Of a stretch of DNA of 24,190 nucleotides, positions 7,876 to 17,000 are shown piece after piece. The notes under the pieces are model-generated. The model was not told where the DNA came from. It was given only the letters and a program-made list of their open reading frames with translations, and made no database searches. The stretch covers positions 1 through 24,190 of the forward strand of contig JANNMJ010000113.1 in assembly GCA_031397815.1 (NCBI GenBank), given 5' to 3'. The position numbers and the translations under genes were made by a program. How positions within the stretch are numbered: position 1 is the stretch's first letter; each line of letters begins with the position of its first letter. Source of the DNA: JANNMJ01 sp031397815. GTDB taxonomy: Bacteria; Bacteroidota; Bacteroidia; Cytophagales; Hymenobacteraceae.

Positions 7876-8646
7876 TTACAGCACTTTCAGGCGGGCCAAC
7901 AAGGCTTCGCGGTAAGCGCGGCCGAGCGGCAGTCGGCAGCCATCGACCACGACTTCCTCGGTGGCGGGGTCGAGCTGCTCGATAAAATCGGCATTGACCA
8001 GATACGACCGCTGAATCTGCACGAATTGGTCGACGGGAAGCTGCGCGGCCAGCTCGCGGAGCGCAAGCCGTACCGAGAGCTTCCGCGTCCCACCGGCGCC
8101 GAGGTGCAGGTCGGTGTAGCGGTCGTCGGCGGCGAGCCAGCGGATTTCGGAGTAGGGGACTTTGATGAGGCGGCCCCGGTCGCGCACGAAACAGGCGCCC
8201 GGCAGGAGCACCTGCGTGCCTACCGCCACGGGCGGCGGCTCCACCTCGCCGGGCTGCGCTTCGCGGGCGGTGGCGAAATTGTGAAACGCCAGCTCCAGCG
8301 TGCGCTCCAGGGTGGCGGCGTCGGTGGGTTTGGTGAGATAGGCCGCCGGCCCCACGGCGCGGGCGCGCTGAAAGGTCTCCGGGTCGGTCATCGACGAAAG
8401 AAACACCACCGGCAGCCGCCGTTCGGCGAGTAGCTGCGCCGCCAGCCCGATGCCGTCGGGTTGGCCCGCGAGCTGAATGTCGAGCAGGGCCACATCAGGG
8501 GGTTGGGCGCTGAACAGCCGCAGGGCTTCGGCGGCCGTGGCGGCTGGTCCAATCAGCTCATACCCCAGCTCCTCGACCAGCAGCTCCCGCAGCAGCCGCT
8601 GATGAAGGACTTCGTCTTCGACGAGTAAAATCTTGATAGGCGTCAT
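7876..8646 (-). CDS. LytTR-family response regulator (RR2)
   Basis: This is a 256-aa protein with a receiver (about 4-125) and a C-terminal LytTR domain (about 155-256). The receiver shows acidic residues EDE at 10-12, phospho-acceptor Asp56 in VALLDIQLAG, Ser84 at the switch position (VFLSSM) instead of the Thr found in RR1, RR3 and RR4, and Lys106 in LTKPT. The DNA-binding part has IKVPYSEIRWLAADDRYTDLHL and FVQIQRSYLVNADFIEQL. It lies 68 nt downstream of HK2 on the same strand, so it is the likely phosphate acceptor of HK2. Together with the VGIGT gene it forms a tight convergent pair (23 nt between stops). Confidence 0.92.
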   Translation of the reverse strand: MTPIKILLVEDEVLHQRLLRELLVEELGYELIGPAATAAEALRLFSAQPPDVALLDIQLAGQPDGIGLAAQLLAERRLPVVFLSSMTDPETFQRARAVGPAAYLTKPTDAATLERTLELAFHNFATAREAQPGEVEPPPVAVGTQVLLPGACFVRDRGRLIKVPYSEIRWLAADDRYTDLHLGAGGTRKLSVRLALRELAAQLPVDQFVQIQRSYLVNADFIEQLDPATEEVVVDGCRLPLGRAYREALLARLKVL

Positions 8647-8714
8647 CGCGCAGGGTTTGGCCGTCGCCCGTGGCGGGGCGGAGCGGCAAACTTAGCGCGG
8701 CGGCGCGGCAGGTA

Positions 8715-10541
8715 TCAGCTCGCGGGCAGCGTCACGATCGCCGTCAGCCCCTGACCGGGCGCTGAGGTCAGATGCAGCTTTCCGCCCTGCCGCTCGGCCA
8801 GCAACCGGCACAGGGGCAGGCCCAAACCGGTGCCGCGCACCGTGGCCGTGGTAGCGGCGCTCGCCGGGTCGGCGGCTCCCGCGTAGGCGGCGAGTTGGGC
8901 GCCGGTCAGGCCGGGGCCGTCGTCGCTGACGATGATTTGTACCATGCCCATCGGCGCGTCGGCGGCCCGCAGCTGCACCGTGCCGCCGACGGGCAGGTAC
9001 TTGAGGGCGTTGTCGGTGAGGTTCCGGACGATTGCGCGCGTCATTTGCCGGTCGGCGTGGGCGCTGAGCGGGGCGGTTTCGGCGGACAGGGTCAGTTGCA
9101 GATGCTTGCCGGTGGCCTCGGCGGTGGGCGCGTAGAGGGCGGCTACTTCGGTGAGCACGTCGCGCAGGAGCAGGGGTTCCGGCCGAACGGTTAGCTCGCC
9201 GTGCTGCCCGGCGGCCCACTGCAACAGGTTTTCGAGCAAGCGCGCGACCTGCTCGCTCGCATCGCGCATCTCGGTGAGCAAGCCGTCGAAATCGTGGGTC
9301 GCCGAACGGTCGCGGTAGCGGCGCAAAAGGTCGAGCAAGCCCGGAAACGACGCAATCGGCGACCGTAAATCGTGCGCCACCACCGAGTACAGCCGGTCTT
9401 TGGTGCGCGTGGCGGCGGCCAGCTCTTGCTGCGTTCGGCGCAGGCGGCGGTACTGCCGACCGAACACGGCGGCGCCCGCCAGCCCCAGTCCTAACCCACT
9501 GAGCAGCAGCCACACGCGCAGCTCCGCCAGCTTTTTCGCTTGCGATAACTCCCGAATCCGCGCTTCGCGCTGCTCCACGCGGTAGCGGGTGGCGAGGTCG
9601 GCTAGCTGCCGCTGCACTTCCCGCGAGTTGACGCTGTCGTTGAGGGCGGTTTTCAGGCGCTCCGCGACGAGGGCGTCGTGCGGGCGTCCGGCCTGCTCGT
9701 ACACTTCGGGCAGGGTGTTGCGGACGTACTGCACCATTTCCGTTAAGCCGCTGGCCTGCGCCAGTCGTAACGCCCGCTCGGCATCGGCGATACCGGCGGC
9801 GCCTTCGCCCTGTTCCGCCCGAATCCGCCCCCGCGATGTCAGCGCATTCGCGACGTCCGTTGAGTCGCCGCCGCGCCGGGCGGCCAGCAGCGCCGCTTCG
9901 ATGTAAGCGCGGGCGGGCGGCAAATGGTGCTGATACAGCTCATTGACAGCCAGATTGACGAGCGCAATCGACTCGTGCCCGTAATCGCCGAGACGCTGAT
10001 AACCCGCCCGCGAGCGCTGAAGCCACTGGTCGGCTTCACGGTGATGGCCACTCTCGCTCAGGCAGTTGCCGAGGTTATCGTAAGCCGTAATGAGGTGAGC
10101 CGAATCCCCCAGCTGCTGCGCGACCGCCAGTGCCTGACGCGCGTACGGAGTCGCCTCGGCCGGGGCGCTGCGGCTGAACGCCACGCCCGTCAGCAATCGC
10201 AACCCCATCAGCTCGGTCTCCGTCGCCGAACCCAAGCGCCGCGAGGCCCGCAGCGCGCGGTGGGCCAGCCGGGTGGCGGTGGGGTAATCGGCGCGGCTCA
10301 CGGCGTTATCCGCTTGCCGCAGCATCAGCCAGATAGGGCGCTCGGCGGCGGGGGTGTCGGGTGCTGGTTTGGGCGCTGGTTTGGCCGGTGTTTCAGGCGA
10401 AGCTTGGGGGGGAGTTTTTGGGGAAGAAGCAGGCGAAGATTCAGGCGAATACTCGGCAGCGACGGCTACGGGCGAGGTCGCCGGTGGCAGCATCAGCAGC
10501 GGTATCAGCAGCGCAAGAAAGAGGCGGAGAAGACGTGGCAT
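8715..10541 (-). CDS. TPR-domain sensor histidine kinase (HK2)
   Basis: This is a 608-aa inner-membrane kinase. A signal peptide (about residues 1-29) is followed by a Pro/Ser/Ala tract (30-66, built on SPESSPASSP and KPAPKPAPDTP units), TPR-like helices (about 70-310), a coiled coil (about 315-340), a membrane helix (342-361) and the kinase core. The H box has VVAHDLRSPI with His390; the N box has N507/N511 in NLTDNALKY; the D box has SDDGPGL (about 539-545); the G box has GTGLGL from 570. All catalytic residues are present. It is the upstream member of an HK2-RR2 operon and lies downstream of a T9SS-sorted protein gene on the same strand. The Pro-rich spacer distinguishes it from HK1, HK3 and HK4 and may hold the sensor away from the membrane or reach the peptidoglycan (inference). 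Confidence 0.93.
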   Translation of the reverse strand: MPRLLRLFLALLIPLLMLPPATSPVAVAAEYSPESSPASSPKTPPQASPETPAKPAPKPAPDTPAAERPIWLMLRQADNAVSRADYPTATRLAHRALRASRRLGSATETELMGLRLLTGVAFSRSAPAEATPYARQALAVAQQLGDSAHLITAYDNLGNCLSESGHHREADQWLQRSRAGYQRLGDYGHESIALVNLAVNELYQHHLPPARAYIEAALLAARRGGDSTDVANALTSRGRIRAEQGEGAAGIADAERALRLAQASGLTEMVQYVRNTLPEVYEQAGRPHDALVAERLKTALNDSVNSREVQRQLADLATRYRVEQREARIRELSQAKKLAELRVWLLLSGLGLGLAGAAVFGRQYRRLRRTQQELAAATRTKDRLYSVVAHDLRSPIASFPGLLDLLRRYRDRSATHDFDGLLTEMRDASEQVARLLENLLQWAAGQHGELTVRPEPLLLRDVLTEVAALYAPTAEATGKHLQLTLSAETAPLSAHADRQMTRAIVRNLTDNALKYLPVGGTVQLRAADAPMGMVQIIVSDDGPGLTGAQLAAYAGAADPASAATTATVRGTGLGLPLCRLLAERQGGKLHLTSAPGQGLTAIVTLPAS

Positions 10542-10564
10542 CAGGAGCGGAAAATTACCGCAAA

Positions 10565-10618
10565 GCGTCCGCTTCGTCCCCCTGCGCAGTGGTGCGACGG
10601 GCGGTACGAAACGGACGC
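10565..10618. repeat. Imperfect 13-bp inverted repeat upstream of HK2
   Basis: GCGTCCGCTTCGT at 10565-10577 pairs with ACGAAACGGACGC at 10606-10618 with one mismatch that would be a G-U pair in RNA. It lies between the T9SS-protein stop and the HK2 start. It could be an end-of-transcript hairpin of the upstream gene, a leader structure, or an operator with two half-sites. No T-run follows. Confidence 0.45.
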
Positions 10619-10652
10619 GGCCGGGGGCGGTTTTCCCGGGTTACGGTTACTG

Positions 10653-11876
10653 TTATTCTACCCCCACGCGGCGGCGCAGCAGGCGGCCGTCGGGTAGGGT
10701 GGCCGTGAGCAGGTAGGTGCCGGGGGCCAGGGTGGCGGGCAGCGGCAGGGCGGTGGTGCCGGGGCGTAAAGCGGTCGTCAGGACGGTGCGGCCGAGGGCG
10801 TTGTGTAGGGTGGCGGGTGTGGGTTGGCTGAGGCCGCCCGCTACTTCAATCCGCACGGTTTGCCCGGCGGGCGCGGGGTTGGGCCAGAGGGCGGCTTCGG
10901 CGTCGGTGAGCAGGGTAGGGGCGCGCAGAGGCAAGCTGGCTTCCGCGCTCACGAAGATTTCCGCCTGCGTACGGCCCGCGTTGGTGTACGACACCTGCGC
11001 GACGGCCTGAGGCGAAGAATCGCGCAGAAACGAATCGTAAACCGTTCGGCTGCTGCTGCCCTGCATCAGGCCCAACGCCCCGAGCAGCGCCGCGGGCGCC
11101 GGTTGCCCCGCCAAGTAAAACGAGTCTTGCTGCGTGACGTACGAGCGCCGCAGCAGCACCGGAATCGGCGCCGAGCCACCCGCTTGCCCCGCTACCGGCA
11201 CGCGCACCGTGCCCCACGCAATCACCGAATCGATGTGCGTGAACCGCTGCACATAACGCCCCGGCACGCGGTTGAGGCCGAACAAGCCAACGGTGATGCG
11301 GAACTCCGTAGTCAGCCGCCGAAACTGGTTCTGCGTGCTGCCCGCCGTACTCGGTAGCTCCTGCAATATCAGCGGCGGCGTGTTGATGAGGTTTTGCGCC
11401 GGAAATGCGAGCGAATCGGTCGGGGTGCCGGTGAATGAGCTGAGGCTGAACGCCTGCTCATCCAACGCCGAACCGAACTCGACGAACCCGTCGCTCGTGA
11501 ACCCATTATACTGTTCGCCTATAATCTGGAGCGGCCCGAGCGCCACTGAATACCCCCGCCCCAGCGTGGCGAGCGGATAAGCCGGATTGGCCACCGGCGC
11601 CGAAAAAGTGCGCGTGTACGGCGCCCCCATCGGCTGAAGGGCGCGGTAATCCCACTGCTGATTCGGCCCCGCCACCAAGCGCGGCAACGCCCCCGGTGCC
11701 GGACTTACCCGCTGCCAGTTATTGACCCGCGCCGGGGTGATGTTGTACCCGGCCGCCGTAAGCGTGATAGGTGTTTGTGCCACAGCGGCCGGGCCGGTCA
11801 GCAGCGCAAACCCAAACGCCAGCAACGCCGCGCATGGCCGAGCTGCTTGCCGAAAGAAGGAGACGAAATGCAACAT
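10653..11876 (-). CDS. Secreted protein with T9SS type A sorting domain
   Basis: This is a 407-aa protein. The start is taken at the ATG at 11876, which gives a signal peptide of about 33 residues (hydrophobic ALLAFGFALLTGPAAVA); the longer frame to 11975 lacks a leader-like start. The C-terminal 79 residues (about 329-407) are a type A T9SS sorting domain: ALWPNPAPAGQTVRIEV, then LHNALGRTVLTTAL, then LAPGTYLLTATLPDGRLLRRR. Proteins with this tail cross the outer membrane through PorU-dependent T9SS and are secreted or attached to the surface. The middle region (about 35-320) is not recognised. It contains many beta-like stretches and no obvious catalytic motif. It stands directly upstream of HK2-RR2 on the same strand and may be functionally linked to them. 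Confidence 0.88.
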   Translation of the reverse strand: MLHFVSFFRQAARPCAALLAFGFALLTGPAAVAQTPITLTAAGYNITPARVNNWQRVSPAPGALPRLVAGPNQQWDYRALQPMGAPYTRTFSAPVANPAYPLATLGRGYSVALGPLQIIGEQYNGFTSDGFVEFGSALDEQAFSLSSFTGTPTDSLAFPAQNLINTPPLILQELPSTAGSTQNQFRRLTTEFRITVGLFGLNRVPGRYVQRFTHIDSVIAWGTVRVPVAGQAGGSAPIPVLLRRSYVTQQDSFYLAGQPAPAALLGALGLMQGSSSRTVYDSFLRDSSPQAVAQVSYTNAGRTQAEIFVSAEASLPLRAPTLLTDAEAALWPNPAPAGQTVRIEVAGGLSQPTPATLHNALGRTVLTTALRPGTTALPLPATLAPGTYLLTATLPDGRLLRRRVGVE

Positions 11877-11905
11877 AATCAGAGGGTTTGAGGTGGTTTC
11901 AGAGA

Positions 11906-11937
11906 CAAAATTCTGTCGGACCCATCGCCCCCCGCAA
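11906..11937 (-). promoter_or_regulatory. Candidate promoter of the T9SS-sorted protein
   Basis: On the minus strand TTG (11937-11935) is followed after 21 nt by GAATTTTG (11913-11906), one mismatch from TAnnTTTG. The spacing is in the accepted range. It leaves a leader of roughly 25 nt before the ATG at 11876. Confidence 0.42.
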
Positions 11938-12053
11938 CCCGCCCCAACCGCCATGGATGTGAACGACGGCCCCACGGGGACTAACCGCGTTTTCGTGGTA
12001 GTGAAATCACGCCGCAGCGGCCGTCCCCGGCTGAGACAAGGACATTCCCAGTT

Positions 12054-12437
12054 GAATCAGGGATGCTTCCCCGGTTGAGTCACAGAAGCTTCCCCGGTTG
12101 ATTCAAGGCCACTCTGGGTCGCGTCCGAGGCGTTCATGGATGAGTCAAGGCCACTCTGAGTCGTGTCCGAGGCGTTCATGGATGATTCCCGGCCGCTCTG
12201 GGTCGGTACCTAGAGTGGCCGGGAATTATTCCCGGCCACTCTGGGTCGATTCCCGGCCACTCTGGGTCGTGTCCGAGGCACTCCTTGGATGATTCCCGGC
12301 CACTCTGGGTCGTGTCCAGAGCGTCCATGGATGATTCCCGGCCACTCTGAGTCGTGTCCGAGGCACTCCTTGGATGAGTCGGGGATGCTCTGAGTCGGGT
12401 CAAGGGCGTCCTTGGATTACTCAGGGACGCTCTTGCG
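12054..12437. repeat. Tandem array of alternating ~22-bp and ~20-bp units
   Basis: The array alternates A units of 22 bp, based on ATTCCCGGCCACTCTGGGTC, with B units of 20-21 bp, based on TGTCCGAGGCACTCCTTGGAT shortened by one in places. A units occur at 12100-12121, 12142-12163, 12184-12205, 12227-12248, 12248-12269, 12291-12312, 12333-12354 and, diverged, 12376-12397. B units fill 12122-12141, 12164-12183, 12270-12290, 12313-12332, 12355-12375 and 12398-12417. The edges are degenerate (23-bp units at 12054-12076 and 12077-12099, and a partial unit after 12418). Open frames through it on both strands encode only repetitive Arg/Ser/Trp/Pro peptides, with no start signal or family match that I recognise, so I treat it as non-coding. 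It is the main content of the 830-nt gap between the T9SS-protein and lipoprotein genes. Confidence 0.85.
12212..12242. repeat. Near-perfect palindrome inside the tandem array
   Basis: AGAGTGGCCGGGAAT (12212-12226) is the exact inverse complement of ATTCCCGGCCACTCT (12228-12242), separated by a single T. Three more base pairs follow outside after one mismatch. The left arm is an A unit in reverse orientation, the only inverted copy in the array. Confidence 0.85.
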
Positions 12438-12593
12438 CTGTCACTTGAGGGCACTTCAGAGGAGAGACAGGATAGACCCCGTCGTTATAGCACTCGGATT
12501 TCCAGCTATCTGCTATTGTGGCCCGCTGATGCTGCGATAGTCGCCGCTGGTGAATTGGCGCTTTCAGCGGGTAAGGCGGCGGAAGATTTTTGT

Positions 12594-12646
12594 AACACCT
12601 TCTGAATCAGAGACTGGCTGACGCCGTGGCTCGGGCAGAAGGTGTT
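12594..12646. other. 10-bp inverted repeat in the lipoprotein leader region
   Basis: AACACCTTCT (12594-12603) pairs exactly with AGAAGGTGTT (12637-12646), and the second arm runs into TTTTT. As an RNA hairpin with a 33-nt loop followed by U residues it could act as a weak terminator or attenuator ahead of the lipoprotein gene at 12707. Otherwise I see nothing in 12438-12706. Confidence 0.35.
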
Positions 12647-12706
12647 TTTCGTGTTAAACCGCCACCGGCATTCCTTCTTTTTTGGGGCTTTATCGCCCGT
12701 TTTCCT

Positions 12707-13903
12707 ATGACGCGCACCTTCCACCCTCTCACGCTGCTCCTGAGCTTTAGCCTGCTCGGGCTGGCGGCCACGTCGTGTAAGAAAGACAAAGACGACGATC
12801 CGAAACCCACCACCCCAAGCACGAGCGACAAAACGGTCATCATCACCGACGGCGATATCACCACCAACACGACGTGGGCGAACGTGGAGCCTGACTCGTC
12901 GAAGTACGACTACATCGTGAAAACGGAAGTGAACGTCAGAGGCGGTGTGCTGACCATTGCGCCCGGTGTCCGGATCAATTTCCAGAACTCCGATGCGGGT
13001 ATTTACACCAACAGCACGGGGGCCATCTCAGCCGTAGGAACCGCCGCGCAGCCCATCATTTTCGAGAGCGAGCTGCGGATGCGCGGCGCGTGGCCGGGCA
13101 TCAACTTCGTCAGCACCAGCGCGGTGAACCGGATGGATTTCTGCAAAGTCCGGTATGCGGGGAGCAAGGATTACCGCTCGCTTTTCGGGGTCGGCAAGTT
13201 TGGCGTCATCGTCGAAGGGAAGGCCCGCATCAACAATACGCGGGTCGAAAGCTCGGCCGAATCGGGGTTTTTTCTGGATTGGCAGGCCGATGTGACCGCC
13301 TTCGACGGCAACAGCATCCGCGATTGCCCCAACTACGCCCTCGTGACGGCCATGCGCGCCCTCGACCGCGTGGGCGCCAACAACCGCTTTACGGGCAGCG
13401 GCAACAACCGCATCGCCATTTACGACGAGCGCGGCACGAGCGACAACACCGTGCAGCTCCGCAATTTCGGCCTGCCGTACGAGGTGCAGGGCGAGCTTTC
13501 GATGCGCGACGTCAACGTGACGATTGACGCTGGCACGACCCTACTCTTCGGCCCCGGCGCCAGCCTCCGCTTCCAAACCGGAAGCCTGATTGCGGCGGGC
13601 ACCGCCGCCGCCCCGATTACATTCAGCGGCCTCACCGCCAACGTCGGGAGCTGGTTCGGGGTGGAAGTCGGGACGAGCGCGGCCAACCGGATGGAACACT
13701 GCGTGGTCGATGGGGCCGGGGGCGGCGATTTGGGCCTCTTCCAACGCGGCAACATCGTGCTGGCCGATAGAGGCCGCCTGACAATCAGCAACTCCATCGT
13801 CCGGAACTCGGAAACGTGGGGCATCAACCGCCCCAGCAACGCCAACCTGACGGCCACCAACGTCACGTACATCAACAACGCGTCGGGGAACGTCGGGCCG
13901 TAA
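12707..13903 (+). CDS. Beta-helix surface lipoprotein
   Basis: This is a 398-aa protein. The ATG at 12707 is chosen because it starts a type II signal peptide (MTRTFHPLTLLLSFSLLGLA) with lipobox ATSC and lipidated Cys24; the longer frame from 12626 would bury it. The residues after Cys are KKDKDDD, an acidic stretch like the lipoprotein export signals that direct Bacteroidota lipoproteins to the cell surface. The mature part looks like a right-handed parallel beta-helix with an internal duplication: residues about 80-188 and 270-375 both run from an 'xxTIxxGxxxxF' strand through AVGTAAQPIIF or AAGTAAAPITF, a WPGINF or WFGVEV turn, then S(T)SAxNRM. Function is unknown; such folds bind or cleave polysaccharides or serve as adhesins. 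No catalytic motif is evident. Confidence 0.82.
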   Translation: MTRTFHPLTLLLSFSLLGLAATSCKKDKDDDPKPTTPSTSDKTVIITDGDITTNTTWANVEPDSSKYDYIVKTEVNVRGGVLTIAPGVRINFQNSDAGIYTNSTGAISAVGTAAQPIIFESELRMRGAWPGINFVSTSAVNRMDFCKVRYAGSKDYRSLFGVGKFGVIVEGKARINNTRVESSAESGFFLDWQADVTAFDGNSIRDCPNYALVTAMRALDRVGANNRFTGSGNNRIAIYDERGTSDNTVQLRNFGLPYEVQGELSMRDVNVTIDAGTTLLFGPGASLRFQTGSLIAAGTAAAPITFSGLTANVGSWFGVEVGTSAANRMEHCVVDGAGGGDLGLFQRGNIVLADRGRLTISNSIVRNSETWGINRPSNANLTATNVTYINNASGNVGP

Positions 13904-14030
13904 CACGCCCGGTATCCCTTCCGGCTTTCCTTTCACCGAAGCGCCAATTTTGTAGACGGGCGGGGCTGAACACCCTTTTCGCTGCGGAGTTGGCGCTTCG
14001 CGGTATTTTTCCGCAGGTAATTCGTCGGCG

Positions 14031-17000
14031 ATGCGTGCTTTCTGGACCCGTCTGCTTCGTGGGGTGCGCCGCTCTGGCTGGGGGCTGGCCCTCGTGGCTA
14101 TGAGCGCCGCGCTGGTCGGGTGGCCGGTAGGGGCGGGGGCGCAATCGACTTCAAAATCGACCCTGAAATCGACTTCAAAATCGACTTCGAAATCGACCTC
14201 AAAAGCCCCGCCCGTCACGCTGCGATTTGGGCAGGCCATTGAGCGCGATGGGCTGCCTTCGGCGAACAGCCGCAGCTTGCTGCTCGACCGCGCCGGGTTT
14301 CTGTGGGTGGGTTCTGAGGATGGGCTGGCGCGTTACGATGGCCGCACGTTCACGACGTGGCGGCATCGGCGCAACGATTCCACGGCGCTCCCGAACGATA
14401 TCGTCATCACGATGAGCGAGGACGCCGCCGGTTACCTCTGGGTCGGGACGCACGGCGGCATCGGGCGCTTGGACCCGGCGCGGCAGGTGTTCCAGACGTG
14501 GCGGGCCGCTTCCGGCGATAAGCGCACGCCGCCGTTTGATTACGACAGCCGCGTGTGGGTCGGGGCGAAGACGAATGTGGTGTGGGCCGCCGCGCCGCAC
14601 GGCCTCTACCGCTACGACGCCCGCCATAACCAGTGGCGACGGCACAGGCTCTCGAACGAAAAAGAGGCGAGCGTCGGGTTCGTCGCGTCCGGGTTTGAAG
14701 ACCGGGCCGGACGCTTCTGGTGCGGCGCGCGCGGCCGGGTTTGGGTGCTCGATAGCCGCAGCGGCGAAACGTTGGCGGCGCTCGTGGTCCCGACGAACCC
14801 CGGCGAGCAGCCCCGCGCCGTGACCGGCTTTTTGCAGGATGCGGGCGGGCGCGTTTGGGCGACGGCGTGGGGCGGCGGAATGGTCAGCCTGACCGATGCG
14901 TCCGGTACGCTCACCGGCACGGTCCGGACGCACCGGTGGAACCCGGAAATGGTCAATATCGGCACCACCGACATCGCCTACGCCGCCGCCGAAACCATCG
15001 ACCCCGCCACCGGGCGGCGCACGCTGTGGGTGTCGTCGGAGCGCGGCCTGTTGCGTCTGAAACGCCCCGATACAGAAGGGCTGCCGCCCGCTAAGCTGGT
15101 GGAAGGGGTTGATTACGAAGTGATTCGAGCCGACCCCGACGACGCCCCGCTCGACCCCGTATCTACCCTGCTCGCCGACCCGCTCACCGGCCGATTGTGG
15201 GCGGGCACCACAAATGGCCTGCGCTGGCACGATGCCGGGCGGTCGCTGTTCACGACGGTAGCCGTGGGTGAGGAGCGCCGCCGCCTCGACCCCTACCGCC
15301 TGCGCCCCGACCGCGACCCGCTCACCCGCGCCCGCCAATACTGGCTCAGCACGTGGTACGGCAACGGTCTGGCGCTCTTGGATTCGACGCTGCGCGTCCA
15401 GCGGGCGTGGCCGCAGCTCCCCCTCGGCGACCCCGACGAGCGCGCCGGGCAGATGTGCGACGTGGTGCGGAGCCGCCTCGACGGCGGCGCGCTCTGGGTC
15501 GCGACGTACGGCGGGCTGGTGCGGTTCGACCCGCAAACCGGCACGACGCGCAAGTACCTGACGTCGGTCACTGATTCGGCTTCGCTGACGGATACGCGCA
15601 CGATTTCGCTCCTCGAAGACCGCGCGGGGCGCCTCTGGATTGGCACGATGCGCGGGATTACGTACCTCGAAACGCCCGCTGATTTCCGGACGGGGCATTT
15701 CCGGCGGGTTCCCCGGTTCCGCAATCGGTGCATTCTGAATATGAGCGAAGACGCGGCCGGTCGCGTTTGGCTCGGCACCGATGAAGGCCTGATTTGCGCG
15801 CCCGACGGGCCGTCGGGGCCGCTGAAATTCTACCTCGCCGACCCCAAAAATCCGCACGCGCTCACCCACAACCACGTCGGGATGACGTGGCCGCTCCCCA
15901 ACGGGCGCGTCTGGATCGCCACCCGCGACGGCCTCTCCGTGTGGCGGCCCGCTACGGATGATTTCGAGCAGTTTCACTCGGGTCGCGGGATGCCCGTCGA
16001 CAACATTTACGGCGCCCTGCCCGACAGCGCGGGCCATTGGTGGCTCCTGACGCCGCGCGGGCTGGTGCGCGCCACGTTCCCGAACGGGCCGTTCCGCGTC
16101 TTCGACACCTCGTGCGGCCTGCCGCAAACCGATATGAACGGGATGTTCGCGCCGCTGCCGGATGGGCGGTTCGTCATCGGCCTCAACAAACGCCTGATTA
16201 TCGTCGACCCAAAAGCGCAGCGGCCCACCCGTCAGCGGCCGCGCGTGGCCCTCACGGGCGTGGCGCTGTTCGGCAAAGACCTGCGCCTGACGCAGGCGCT
16301 CGACTCCATCAAGCACCTCGATTTCGCGGCTGACGAGCACACGCTCACGTTCCGGTTCGCGGCCCTCGATTTCGCCGATCCGAAGGGCAATCGGTGTGAG
16401 TATCAGCTGGTGGAAGCGGCTGAAAAGCGCACGGTGGTGCCGTGGCAAACGGCCACTTTGGATGGCGTCGCCACGTTCTCGCACTTGCCCGGCGGCGATT
16501 ACGCCCTGTTCGTGCGTGCCCGCAACGCCGATGGCCTGCGGAGTGCGCGCGAGGCCGTGGTGCGGTTCCGGATTCAGCTCCCGTTCTGGCAAACCGGTTG
16601 GTTCAGACTCGGTTGCGCGCTGATTTTGGCGCTGGCGCTGTGGGCCTACATGCGCTTTCAGCGGAAGCGCGCCGAGCATCGGGGCTGGCTCGCCCGCGAG
16701 ATGGCCGAGCTGGAATTGCGGGCGCTCCGGGCGCAGCTTCAGCCGCATTTCATCTTCAACGCCCTCAACGCCGTGCAGGAGCTGGTGCTCACGGGGCGCA
16801 CCACCGATGCCGGGCGCTATCTGGCGCGGTTTGCGAGGCTGCTGCGGCTCGTGCTCGAAAGCGCCGACCGCCCGGCCGTCCCCCTCGATACCGAGCTGGA
16901 AGCCCTGCGACTCTACGCCGATATCGAGCAATTGCGGCTCGAAGGGCTGGATGTGGTGTTTGATATCGACCCCGATTTGCTCGTCGCCGAGCCCGCCGTG

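Noticed and set aside
12054..12437. CRISPR array
   Set aside because: The units between the A repeats are themselves repeats (B units) rather than unique spacers, unit lengths are short, one copy is inverted, and no cas genes are present.
12098..12454. Small repeat-peptide genes on either strand across the tandem array
   Set aside because: The frames simply follow the repeat, give Arg/Ser/Pro/Trp-rich peptides with no signal peptide or family likeness, and are open on both strands at once.
13945..13952. CAATTTTG as -7 element for the propeller kinase
   Set aside because: One mismatch to consensus but no TTG at the right distance upstream, and a long leader; evidence is too weak for a feature.
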